Source of the DNA: an uncultured Hyphomicrobiales bacterium
GTDB taxonomy: Bacteria > Pseudomonadota > Alphaproteobacteria > Rhizobiales > Devosiaceae
DNA length: 36,918 nucleotides
Assembly: GCA_903828145.1 (NCBI GenBank)
Contig: CAIKKY010000016.1
Span: 1 to 36,918 of the forward strand
Reading direction: 5' to 3'
Shown here: piece after piece, positions 23,754-31,260 of the stretch
Position numbering within the stretch: the first letter of the stretch is position 1
How the letters are laid out: each line of letters opens with the position of its first letter
The notes under the pieces: model-generated
Database searches by the model: none
What the model was told of the DNA's origin: nothing
What the model saw: the letters and a program-made list of their open reading frames with translations, nothing else
Made by a program: the position numbers and the translations under genes

Positions 23754-23782
23754 CTGTCACGGAACTTTCACCCAAGCGTCAC
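23754..23782 (+). promoter_or_regulatory. three-unit PhoB box upstream of phnC
   Basis: Half-sites CTGTCAC, CTTTCAC and GCGTCAC have spacers GGAA and CCAA (7, 6 and 5 of 7). The array ends 56 bp before the phnC start at 23839, so phnCDE-M2 has its own PhoB-activated promoter. Confidence 0.82.
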
Positions 23783-23838
23783 CTGAGTTTCGCGTCGGCA
23801 TCCTATCCCGTCTCTCCGTGAACAGGCGGGAGATGCCG

Positions 23839-24732
23839 ATGCTGAAGATTACCGGGTTGAGCCGACGTTTCGGCAGCAAGCTGGCCGTCGACAATGTGTC
23901 GCTCGAGATTGCGCCGGGCCAGATGGTCGGCGTCATCGGTCGCTCCGGGGCGGGAAAATCCACCCTTCTGCGCATGATCAACCGCCTCGTCGAGCCCTCG
24001 GAGGGCTCCATTGCCTTCTCCGGATGTGATGTCACTGGCCTGACGGGTGCCGCGCTGCGGGACTGGCGCTCCGATTGCGCCATGATTTTTCAGCAGTTCA
24101 ACCTCGTGCCGCGGCTCGATGTCCTGACCAATGTGCTGCTTGGGCGGCTCAACAGGCGCAACAGGTTGCTGAGCCTGCTCCAGGTATTTACCGAGATGGA
24201 GCAGTTGCTGGCGCTCCAGGCGCTGGAAAGGCTGGATATTGCCCAGACAGCCACGCAATGGGCGGAGACACTTTCGGGTGGCCAGCAGCAGCGCGTTGCG
24301 ATCGCGCGTGCGCTGATGCAGCAGCCCAAGATGATTCTGGCAGATGAGCCGATTGCCTCGCTCGATCCGCGCAATTCAAAAATCGTGATGGACTCGCTGG
24401 CGGCCATTAACCGCGACAAGGGCATTACGGTCATCACCAACCTGCACACGCTGGATACGGCGCGAAAATATTGCAGCCGCATCATTGGAATGTCCGCGGG
24501 CCGGGTGGTCTTTGATGGTCGTCCCGATGAACTGACCGAAACGGCGACCCGGCATATCTACGGCGCGGGCCACGGCGACGAAGACTTTTCGGAAGGGTCG
24601 ACCTCCATGGGGCTCGACCTGATCGGCGCAGACCGACCCGTCGCTGGCCCGATGTCGCGCGCCGCCGGGGCGGTTCCCACACATTCGTCAGGCCGTCCGG
24701 CGCCTGTCCTGACGAAAAGTGCCTCACTCTGA
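23839..24732 (+). CDS. phnC: phosphonate ABC importer ATPase PhnC
   Basis: This 297-residue ATPase energises the PhnD-PhnE phosphonate importer. Walker [10 protein letters not shown] (34-42), signature [14 protein letters not shown] (145-158), Walker B MILADEP and the NLHTLD switch region are intact. The second of two nearby ATGs (23839) is preferred because GGGAG is 6 bp before it. Unusually, a tail of about 54 residues (244-297), rich in G, S, P and A, follows the normal PhnC end, giving a protein about 35 residues longer than E. coli PhnC. The tail has no recognised domain. Confidence 0.93.
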   Translation: MLKITGLSRRFGSKLAVDNVSLEIAPGQMVGVIGRSGAGKSTLLRMINRLVEPSEGSIAFSGCDVTGLTGAALRDWRSDCAMIFQQFNLVPRLDVLTNVLLGRLNRRNRLLSLLQVFTEMEQLLALQALERLDIAQTATQWAETLSGGQQQRVAIARALMQQPKMILADEPIASLDPRNSKIVMDSLAAINRDKGITVITNLHTLDTARKYCSRIIGMSAGRVVFDGRPDELTETATRHIYGAGHGDEDFSEGSTSMGLDLIGADRPVAGPMSRAAGAVPTHSSGRPAPVLTKSASL

Positions 24733-24756
24733 CAGGCGTTGACCTAGGAGCTTAAC

Positions 24757-25668
24757 ATGAACGCATTTCGCGCGATGCTGCTGGCTGGCTTTTCGCTTGC
24801 GGCAATCTCCGTCCCCGCTTTCGCCCAGGATGCGGATGTGATCCGTATCGGCCTGCTTGGCGGTGAAAACGAGGCCGACCGTCTCGCCGACAATCAGTGC
24901 CTGATCGACAAGCTTCCCGCCGCTTTGGGCGTGAAGGAAGTCAAGCTGTTCCCGGCCGCCGATTATGACGGTGTGGTGCAGGGGCTGCTCGGCGGCACGC
25001 TCGACATCGCCGGGCTTGGTGCGTCGGCCTTCGCAAAAGTCTTCATCGCTGATCCGGCAGCCGTAGAGCCTTTTGTCACCACGGTCCAGACCGATGGCTC
25101 GACGGGGTACTACTCGATCGCGCTGGCCCGCAAGGACTCCGGTATCGCCACCATCACCGATGCCAAGGGCAAGCGTCTCGGTTACGCCGATCCGGACTCG
25201 ACTTCCGGGTACCTCGTTCCGCTGACGTCGTTGCCGACCACGCTTGGTGCCAAGCCCGATGAGTTTTTCGCCTCCACCGACTTCGGCGGCGGTCACGAAA
25301 ACCTTGTGTTGGCGCTCCTCGACGACAAGTTCGATGTCGTGACCACCTGGGGCTCGGGCGTCGGTGAATTTTCCGAAGGCTATACGTCCGGCAACATCCG
25401 CTCGATGGTCGACAAAGGCATGCTCGACATGGAAGACGTCGTGGAAGTGTGGCGTTCGCCGCTGATCCCGAACGGTCCGACGGTGATGCGCTCGGGGCTC
25501 TCGGCGGAGATGAAGGCGAAGATCGTGAAGTTCTTCACCGAGCTCCCGACCACCGATTACGAGTGCTTCCGCTCCATCGAGAACGGCGACTTCAAGGGGT
25601 ACACCCCGGTGAACGTGGAATTCTACATGCCGATCATTGACGCGCGCCGCGCGACCATCGGCGGCTGA
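24757..25668 (+). CDS. phnD: phosphonate-binding protein PhnD
   Basis: This 303-residue periplasmic binding protein has a Sec signal of about 23 residues ending in PAFA before QDADVIRIG. PhnD-family motifs are VIRIGLLGGENEADR, FPAADYDGVVQGLLGG (positions about 67-82), GYADPDSTSGYLVP and the FGGGHEN loop that binds the phosphonate group. AGGAG 7 bp before the ATG supports the start. A strong hairpin after the gene probably keeps its message more abundant than that of phnE1. Confidence 0.94.
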   Translation: MNAFRAMLLAGFSLAAISVPAFAQDADVIRIGLLGGENEADRLADNQCLIDKLPAALGVKEVKLFPAADYDGVVQGLLGGTLDIAGLGASAFAKVFIADPAAVEPFVTTVQTDGSTGYYSIALARKDSGIATITDAKGKRLGYADPDSTSGYLVPLTSLPTTLGAKPDEFFASTDFGGGHENLVLALLDDKFDVVTTWGSGVGEFSEGYTSGNIRSMVDKGMLDMEDVVEVWRSPLIPNGPTVMRSGLSAEMKAKIVKFFTELPTTDYECFRSIENGDFKGYTPVNVEFYMPIIDARRATIGG

Positions 25669-25680
25669 GTTCATGAAACA

Positions 25681-25705
25681 GAAGCGGCAGGTTTCCTGCC
25701 GCTTC
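25681..25705 (+). terminator. strong hairpin between phnD and phnE1 (attenuator)
   Basis: GAAGCGGCAGG (25681-25691) pairs perfectly with CCTGCCGCTTC (25695-25705) around a TTT loop, and pyrimidines (TTCCTCTTT) follow. It resembles an intrinsic terminator with a weak T-tract, suited to partial termination so that PhnD exceeds the permeases. Confidence 0.75.
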
Positions 25706-25727
25706 TTCCTCTTTGCGAGGCGGAACC

Positions 25728-26687
25728 ATGGCGATGACCGGGCATGACGGCCTGACTGAAATGGGGCGTGCCGTGCACGCGCATTACCGCACTCTGGTGC
25801 GGCAAAGGCGGCTCTATTCGCTCCTCGCGGGGCTTACCCTGGTTGTGCTCGTCCTCGGCGCTCTGGTTTTTGCAGATGCCAGCAATGCCGGCCGTTTTTT
25901 TGATCGTCTGCCGTATTTCTTCGACTATTTCGTACATTTCCGTCCCGACGACGCCATGGAAGTAGTGCGCGCGCTGCTGGACCTGCCGTCGCCCTATGCC
26001 GACGGCTCCTTCAAATATGATTACGAAGAAGGTCGCGTTTATCTGGCCGCGGGATTTTACATTCCGGAATACATTTTCCAGATGGGCGTAACCATCAACA
26101 TTGCACTGCTATCGACATTGGCGGGGTTCTTGCTCGCGGTGCCGCTGTCGTTTCTGGCGGCAAGCAACGTCATCCGGTCTCGCCTCTCCCGCGGGCTTGT
26201 TCGCCGCATCCTGGAGTTATTGCGGGCCTTTCCCGAAATCGTCATCGCCGGCATGCTGGTGGCCATCCTGTCCATCGGCCCCATCGCGGCCATTGTAGCC
26301 GTCGCGGTTCACACCGCCGGGGCGCTGGGGAAGCTGTTTTTCGAAGTCATCGAGAATGCCGACATGCGCCCGGACGAAGGTCTGCGGGCCGCCGGGGCAA
26401 ATGGCATCGAGCGGGTCGTTTTCGGCCTCATGCCGCAGGTGCTGCCGAACTTCGTCTCCTACGCCCTGTTGCGCGCCGAGGTGAATGTCCGGGCATCAAC
26501 GATTATCGGGGCCGTGGGCGGTGGCGGCATCGGCGAAATTTTCCGTCTCTCGATCGGGCGGGACCATGCTGCCAAGACCTTTGCGATCATCATCCTGCTG
26601 CTGGTCACGATCATCGCGATCGACTGGATGTCGGGGCGGTTGCGCCGCCGCCTGATCGGTCAGGCCGCCTTCGGAGTTGCGCAATGA
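25728..26687 (+). CDS. phnE: phosphonate ABC importer permease PhnE (subunit 1)
   Basis: This 319-residue inner-membrane permease has a first transmembrane helix at about 32-55, then a periplasmic stretch, then five or so further helices. The EAA-type loop reads DEGLRAAGANGIERVVFGLMP, and IIGAVGGGGIGEI is typical of PhnE. ATG 25728 is chosen because GAGGCGG precedes it; an in-frame TTG 15 bp upstream is less likely. It overlaps the next permease by 4 bp, and the two form a heterodimer. Confidence 0.92.
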   Translation: MAMTGHDGLTEMGRAVHAHYRTLVRQRRLYSLLAGLTLVVLVLGALVFADASNAGRFFDRLPYFFDYFVHFRPDDAMEVVRALLDLPSPYADGSFKYDYEEGRVYLAAGFYIPEYIFQMGVTINIALLSTLAGFLLAVPLSFLAASNVIRSRLSRGLVRRILELLRAFPEIVIAGMLVAILSIGPIAAIVAVAVHTAGALGKLFFEVIENADMRPDEGLRAAGANGIERVVFGLMPQVLPNFVSYALLRAEVNVRASTIIGAVGGGGIGEIFRLSIGRDHAAKTFAIIILLLVTIIAIDWMSGRLRRRLIGQAAFGVAQ

Positions 26688-28054
26688 GGCACCCGAAGAT
26701 GACACCGGTGCTGGGCGGCGAAGAGCTCGCTCGACTGAGGACGTCTCATGGACGGCTGCTGCGCGACAGGCGACGCCGGCGCATCGTCCCGCTGCTCGGT
26801 GCCGTTCTTGCCGTAATTTACCTGATCTTTTGTTGGTCTTTCTTCAATTTTCCCGGGGCTTTGGGCAGCGCTCAATGGGACCGGGCCGGAAATTACGTCG
26901 CAGACTGGTACTCCTGGGAGGCTAGTCCGCGGTTCCGTTTCGGGGAGGACCGGATCGCGGTCGAGTGGACCCGTTCTCTTCTCGGGGACAACCCCGACCC
27001 CGACTGGATCCGGCAGACAGGCTCCGGCGGGTACACCGTACTGTTTTCCGACCGGAGCAGGATCGAGATTGAACGCGGACGCGTCCGGGTTCACCTCGAT
27101 GGCGTCAGTTACCTTGTTGAAATCACATCCCAGGGCGCCCTCCTGCCGGAAGGTGCCCCTCCTGCCATGGCGCTGAAGTCCGGTCGTGTCACGGTCGATT
27201 TCGGCTTTGCCGGTCTCGCCGAGATTCGAAGCTCGCAAGTCTATGTGCGGAAGCGCTTCCTGGGGTGGCCAAACTTTTTCTTCGATACCCGTTCGCCCTT
27301 CTTCGGCATGGACCCGGGCGAGCTCTGGGAGGCCGCACGTTCGACCGATCGCCTCGACCCGCGGATGCCGAACTGGCAGCTGCTGTTCGCCGAGTTTTTC
27401 TACAACAGCGAATGGCAGCATCTCGACGTGATGGCGAAGCTGCTCCAGACAATCGTGATGGCGTTTGTCGGCACGCTGTTTGCCGCTCTTGTCGCCTTTC
27501 CGCTCTGCGTCCTCGCCGCCGGGAACATCACCCGCAACCGGTTGACGAATTGGCTGATCAAGCGCTGTTTCGACCTGCTCCGGTCCATCGACATGCTGAT
27601 CTGGGCCCTGTTTTTCGTACGCGGATTTGGCCCGGGGCCGATCCCGGGCATTGCTGCCATTTTCTTCACGGATACCGGCACTCTCGGCAAAACCGGCACC
27701 GAGGCGCTCGAAAACATCGATGACAAGCCTCGGGAAGGCATGCAGTCGGTTGGGGCTTCCCCGGCCAATGTGCAGCGTTTCGGTGTTGTCCCCCAGGTGT
27801 TGCCGGTCTTTCTGGGGCAGGTTCTCTACTTCTGGGAAAGCAACACCCGCTCGGCAACAATCATCGGCGCCGTTGGTGCGGGCGGGATCGGTCTGAAGCT
27901 CATCGAGGCCATGCGCACCAACCAAGACTGGGAAAATGTCGCCTACATGGTGCTGCTCATCCTGGTGGTGGTCTACGTCTTTGATACGGCTTCCGCGAAG
28001 CTGCGCGCCCGCTTGACTGGTGCCCCTTCTGAACGCGAGGAGCCTGCACGTTGA
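26684..28054 (+). CDS. phnE: phosphonate ABC importer permease PhnE (subunit 2, long form)
   Basis: This 456-residue permease has a helix at about 37-58, then about 190 residues of mostly soluble sequence (60-250) before the transport core. The core contains the EAA-type loop REGMQSVGASPANVQRFGVVP and IIGAVGAGGIGL. The soluble insert is periplasmic by topology and rich in charged and aromatic residues, including short beta-like segments. Long PhnE2 forms are known from rhizobia, and the role of the insert is not known to me. Its stop overlaps the TTG start of the second phnM. Confidence 0.9.
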   Translation: MRHPKMTPVLGGEELARLRTSHGRLLRDRRRRRIVPLLGAVLAVIYLIFCWSFFNFPGALGSAQWDRAGNYVADWYSWEASPRFRFGEDRIAVEWTRSLLGDNPDPDWIRQTGSGGYTVLFSDRSRIEIERGRVRVHLDGVSYLVEITSQGALLPEGAPPAMALKSGRVTVDFGFAGLAEIRSSQVYVRKRFLGWPNFFFDTRSPFFGMDPGELWEAARSTDRLDPRMPNWQLLFAEFFYNSEWQHLDVMAKLLQTIVMAFVGTLFAALVAFPLCVLAAGNITRNRLTNWLIKRCFDLLRSIDMLIWALFFVRGFGPGPIPGIAAIFFTDTGTLGKTGTEALENIDDKPREGMQSVGASPANVQRFGVVPQVLPVFLGQVLYFWESNTRSATIIGAVGAGGIGLKLIEAMRTNQDWENVAYMVLLILVVVYVFDTASAKLRARLTGAPSEREEPAR

Positions 28055-29181
28055 CCCTGCCAAGGATGCTGCTCACCAATGCCCGTGTCGTGCTTGCCGA
28101 CCAGGTGATCTATGGCGCCGTTGAAGTGGTGGACGGCATCATTGCCCGCATCGGCGAGCCGACTGCCGCCGGCAAGGACATGGGGGGCGATTACCTCCTC
28201 CCGGGGCTGGTTGAACTCCATACCGACCACCTCGAAGTCCATTATGCCCCCCGTCCCGGCGTCCGCTGGAGCCCCTTTGGGGCGCTTCTCGCCCATGATG
28301 CGCAGGTGGCAGGCGCGGGAATCACCACCGTGCTCGATGCCCTCCGCATCGGGCTGACCCACGAGGACCAGGTGACGCGTGAGGATGTGCAGGCCCTTGG
28401 CCGGGCCATTCACGAGGCATCAGATGCTGATGCGCTTCGCGCCGAGCACTACATTCACCTTCGTTGCGAGGTGCCGGTGCCCGATTGCCTTGCGCAATAT
28501 GCCGATTTCGCAGACGACACGAAGGTGCGGGTCGCCTCGCTGATGGACCATTCGCCGGGCCAGCGGCAGTTTCCGTCGCTGGAAGCCTACAGGGCCTATT
28601 ACCAGAAGAAAAAGCGCATGACCGATGCCGAGTTCGAATCCTATGCCTCGGCCCGCATCGCCGATTCCCGTAGATACGCGGCAGGCCATCGCGCTGCCAT
28701 TGCCCTTCGCGGCCGTGAGCAGGGCGTGGTGCTTGCGAGCCATGACGATGCGACCGAAGCCCATGTCGCCGATGCGCGTGCCCATGGCGTCCATGTCGCC
28801 GAATTCCCGACCACTCTTGAAGCCGCCCGCGCCTCGCGCGACGCGGGCATGAAGATACTGATGGGCGGCCCCAATGTGGTCCGCAACGGCTCCCACAATG
28901 GCAACATTTCCGCGCGCGATCTCGCCGCCGAAGGGCTGCTTGACATTCTCTCGTCCGATTATGTCCCGATGAGCCTGATGCAGGCGGCCTTCGCGCTTGA
29001 GGGCGAGATTGGCCTGCCCGCAGCTGTGGGGCTGGTCACCCGCCAGCCCGCCCGAGCCGCCGGTTTTGCCGATCGCGGGGAAATCGCCGAGGGGCTCCGC
29101 GCCGATCTCGTCCGGGTGCGGGCTGAGGGGCCCGTGCCGGTGGTCCGGGCCGTCTGGCGTGAAGGGCGACGGGTGGCATAA
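28051..29181 (+). CDS. phnM: RPnTP diphosphatase PhnM (copy 2)
   Basis: This 376-residue PhnM paralogue is similar to the copy at 15.7 kb but clearly diverged. It has ELHTDHLEVHY, HLRCEVP, SLMDHSPG, SHDDATEAH and LSSDYVP, so the metal site is intact. The TTG start at 28051 overlaps the phnE2 stop and follows GAGGAG at 8 bp; an ATG at 28066 is the alternative. In many alphaproteobacteria phnM ends the phnCDE operon, so this copy is in its usual place and the one beside phnN is the extra copy. Confidence 0.93.
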   Translation: MTLPRMLLTNARVVLADQVIYGAVEVVDGIIARIGEPTAAGKDMGGDYLLPGLVELHTDHLEVHYAPRPGVRWSPFGALLAHDAQVAGAGITTVLDALRIGLTHEDQVTREDVQALGRAIHEASDADALRAEHYIHLRCEVPVPDCLAQYADFADDTKVRVASLMDHSPGQRQFPSLEAYRAYYQKKKRMTDAEFESYASARIADSRRYAAGHRAAIALRGREQGVVLASHDDATEAHVADARAHGVHVAEFPTTLEAARASRDAGMKILMGGPNVVRNGSHNGNISARDLAAEGLLDILSSDYVPMSLMQAAFALEGEIGLPAAVGLVTRQPARAAGFADRGEIAEGLRADLVRVRAEGPVPVVRAVWREGRRVA

Positions 29182-29213
29182 GCACTCTTGGGGCGCTGAG
29201 CGGAAATGGCGGC

Positions 29214-29945
29214 ATGAAATTTCTTCCTCATCAGGTCATTGCTCATCGCGGGGCGTCGGCACACGCGCCTGAAAACACGCTGGCGGCCTTTCGCCGGGCG
29301 CGGGAGCTCGGCGCCCACTGGGTGGAGCTTGATGTCTCGCTTTCGGCCGATGATGTGCCGGTGATCGTGCATGATGACACGCTCGACCGCACGACGTCTC
29401 TTGCTGGTCCGGTGCGGTCGGCGACAGCGGCGCAGCTCGCCGCCGCCGATGCGGGTAGCTGGTTTCACCCCGATTTTGCGGGTGAACCGGTGCCGACCCT
29501 CGCCGCCGCATTCGCGCTCTTTGCCAAGATCGGGCTGTCGGTCAATGTGGAGATCAAGCCTGTCGCCACTGCTGCCGAGCGCATGGCGCTCTGCGAGGCC
29601 GTCCGCGCCGCGCTCGATATGCGGCCTTCTGGCGTCGATGTCGTCATCTCGAGCTTTGATCCGGAAGCGCTGGTGCTGATGCGCGCGTTGTCCGGCCCCG
29701 AACCGCTGGCGCTTCTGCTCGATAACCTGCCCCAAAACTGGCCCGCGCTGGTTGAAAGAACCGGCGCCAGCGCCGTGCACCTGGATATGGCCCTCCTCAT
29801 AGCCGATGTGCTGGCGCAGATGAATGCCGCAGGGCTCAAGGTCCGCGTCTGGACCTGCAACGATCCGGCGCGGCTCGTCCCATTCTGGCCGCTTGGCCTT
29901 GATGCCGTGATTACCGACGACCCGTCACTGTTCCTTGGCCTCTAG
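29214..29945 (+). CDS. ugpQ: glycerophosphodiester phosphodiesterase (UgpQ-like)
   Basis: This 243-residue cytoplasmic GDPD has the canonical HRG (H11-R12-G13) followed by APENTLAAF, E38-x-D40 in WVELDVS, H53 in IVHDDTLDRTT, VEIKP and a C-terminal VWTCNDP and DAVITDDP. It hydrolyses glycerophosphodiesters to glycerol 3-phosphate. It starts 32 bp after phnM2 with no promoter visible between, so it is probably co-transcribed with the phosphonate importer. It is about 35 residues shorter than the GDPD at 2.7 kb and closer to UgpQ. Confidence 0.9.
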   Translation: MKFLPHQVIAHRGASAHAPENTLAAFRRARELGAHWVELDVSLSADDVPVIVHDDTLDRTTSLAGPVRSATAAQLAAADAGSWFHPDFAGEPVPTLAAAFALFAKIGLSVNVEIKPVATAAERMALCEAVRAALDMRPSGVDVVISSFDPEALVLMRALSGPEPLALLLDNLPQNWPALVERTGASAVHLDMALLIADVLAQMNAAGLKVRVWTCNDPARLVPFWPLGLDAVITDDPSLFLGL

Positions 29946-29956
29946 GCAAAAGCGCT

Positions 29957-29996
29957 TAGTCACAAAAGCTTCATCCGGCTGTCATGCAGCCGTTAT
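29957..29996 (+). promoter_or_regulatory. four-unit PhoB box upstream of pstS
   Basis: Plus-strand units TAGTCAC, GCTTCAT, CTGTCAT and CCGTTAT are separated by exactly 4 bp each (5, 4, 7 and 5 of 7), again 40 bp in total. It begins 11 bp after the ugpQ stop and ends 69 bp before the pstS ATG. Confidence 0.82.
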
Positions 29997-30065
29997 CGGG
30001 CGCACGGTATTCCGCTGGCCGTCACAAGCGGCCCGCGGGCCGCGAGCTTTCCGAAAGGGACTGCC

Positions 30066-31088
30066 ATGAAGTTTTTCGTTACTGCTGGCGCGCTGGCGAT
30101 TGTTGCCGCTGCCTCGATTGGCGCGGCCTCGGCGCGCGACCAGATCCAGATTGCCGGGTCCTCGACCGTGCTGCCCTATGCCAAGATCGTCGCCGAAGCG
30201 TTCCCCGAAGCCAACCCGGATTTCAAGGTGCCGGTGGTTGAGTCCGGCGGTTCGGGCGCGGGCATCAAGCAGTTCTGCGAAGGCGTGGGCGAAGACAAGA
30301 TCGACATCGCCAACTCCTCGCGCGCCATGAAGGCCGAAGAGCTGGAGAGCTGCAAGGCCAACGGCGTGACCGACGTGCAGGAAGTGAAGTTCGGCTATGA
30401 CGGCATCGTGTTCGCGACCGATGCTGCCGGCCCCGACCTCGCGCTCGAGCCCGCCGATCTTTACAAGGCACTCGCCGCGCAGCTCGTCGTTGACGGCAAG
30501 CTCGTCGACAACCCCTATGCCAAGTGGAATGAAGTGAACCCGGCGCTGCCCGATTGGGAGATTGCCGCCTATATCCCGGGCGAAAAGCACGGCACCCGCG
30601 AAGTGTTCGAAACCAAGGTGCTGGCCGCCGGATGTGACAAGGACGCGCTCGCCGCTGCTGGCGTGGCCGAAGCCGATGTCGCCAAGGCCTGCGTGGCGGT
30701 GCGCAAGGATGGCAAGGCCGTCGATATCGATGGCGATTACACCGAGACGCTGGCCCGCATTGACTCGAACAAGACCGGCGTGGGCGTGTTCGGGCTCTCC
30801 TTCTACGAGAACAATGCCGACAAGCTGAAGGTCGCGACCGTTGGTGGCGTGGCCCCGTCGGTCGAGACGGTGGCGTCGGGCGAGTACCCGGTATCGCGTC
30901 CGCTCTACTTCTACGTGAAGAAGGCGCATATCGGGGTGATCCCGGGCCTCAAGGAATATGTCGGGTTCTTCCTTGCCGACGACATGGTTGGCCCGGATGG
31001 CCCGCTGGCCGAATATGGCCTCGTTCCGTCCCCGGATGCCGAGCGCGCCGCCGCCCGCGCCGACTTCGACGCTGGCAAGACCCTCTAA
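30066..31088 (+). CDS. pstS: phosphate-binding protein PstS
   Basis: This 340-residue periplasmic phosphate-binding protein has a Sec signal of about 22 residues ending in ASAR. Phosphate-site motifs are IAGSSTVLPYA and ESGGSGAGIKQFC, and the later SSRAMKAEE and EKHGTREVFETKV correspond to the other ligand loops. Three cysteines downstream (in FCEG, SCKANG and GCDKDA, KACVAV) may form disulfides. It stands alone: no pstC, pstA, pstB or phoU is beside it, and a good terminator follows. It may serve a Pst transporter encoded elsewhere, or act as an extra high-affinity scavenger under the PhoB box. Confidence 0.92.
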   Translation: MKFFVTAGALAIVAAASIGAASARDQIQIAGSSTVLPYAKIVAEAFPEANPDFKVPVVESGGSGAGIKQFCEGVGEDKIDIANSSRAMKAEELESCKANGVTDVQEVKFGYDGIVFATDAAGPDLALEPADLYKALAAQLVVDGKLVDNPYAKWNEVNPALPDWEIAAYIPGEKHGTREVFETKVLAAGCDKDALAAAGVAEADVAKACVAVRKDGKAVDIDGDYTETLARIDSNKTGVGVFGLSFYENNADKLKVATVGGVAPSVETVASGEYPVSRPLYFYVKKAHIGVIPGLKEYVGFFLADDMVGPDGPLAEYGLVPSPDAERAAARADFDAGKTL

Positions 31089-31117
31089 GCCAGCCGTCTT
31101 CCCCCCCGAAGACACCG

Positions 31118-31145
31118 AAGCCCGGGAGACATCCCGGGCTTTTTG
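31118..31145 (+). terminator. rho-independent terminator of pstS
   Basis: AAGCCCGGGA (31118-31127) pairs with TCCCGGGCTT (31132-31141) around GACA and is followed by a T-run. It lies 30 bp past the pstS stop and separates pstS from the phytase-like gene. Confidence 0.92.
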
Positions 31146-31172
31146 CATTGTGAAGCCTCGCGGGGCGGCAGG

Positions 31173-31189
31173 GATAAACAGCGTTTATC
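31173..31189. promoter_or_regulatory. inverted repeat upstream of the phytase-like gene
   Basis: GATAAAC (31173-31179) and GTTTATC (31183-31189) form a perfect palindrome with a 3-bp centre, flanked by GG and TCCCC. It is AT-rich inside a GC-rich context, 72 bp before the ATG at 31261, and could be an operator. No PhoB box is present here. Confidence 0.45.
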
Positions 31190-31260
31190 TCCCCGCAATG
31201 TAATCTTGTTGTCGCAAAAGCCGTGAACAGTTGGCGGGAAATCAACGCCAAAGGTTCAAC

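Noticed and set aside
23746-23757. Short GGGG-ATTT-CCCC palindrome after the acetyltransferase gene as a terminator
   Set aside because: The stem is only 4-5 bp and overlaps the first PhoB half-site of phnC. It is too weak to call.
26660-28063. 467-codon open frame antisense to phnE2
   Set aside because: It is a GC-skew artefact opposite an obvious permease, with no start signals.
31200-31260. Possible PhoB half-sites (TTGTCGC region) before the phytase-like gene
   Set aside because: Only one poor unit is found, with no partner at the 11-bp period on either strand.
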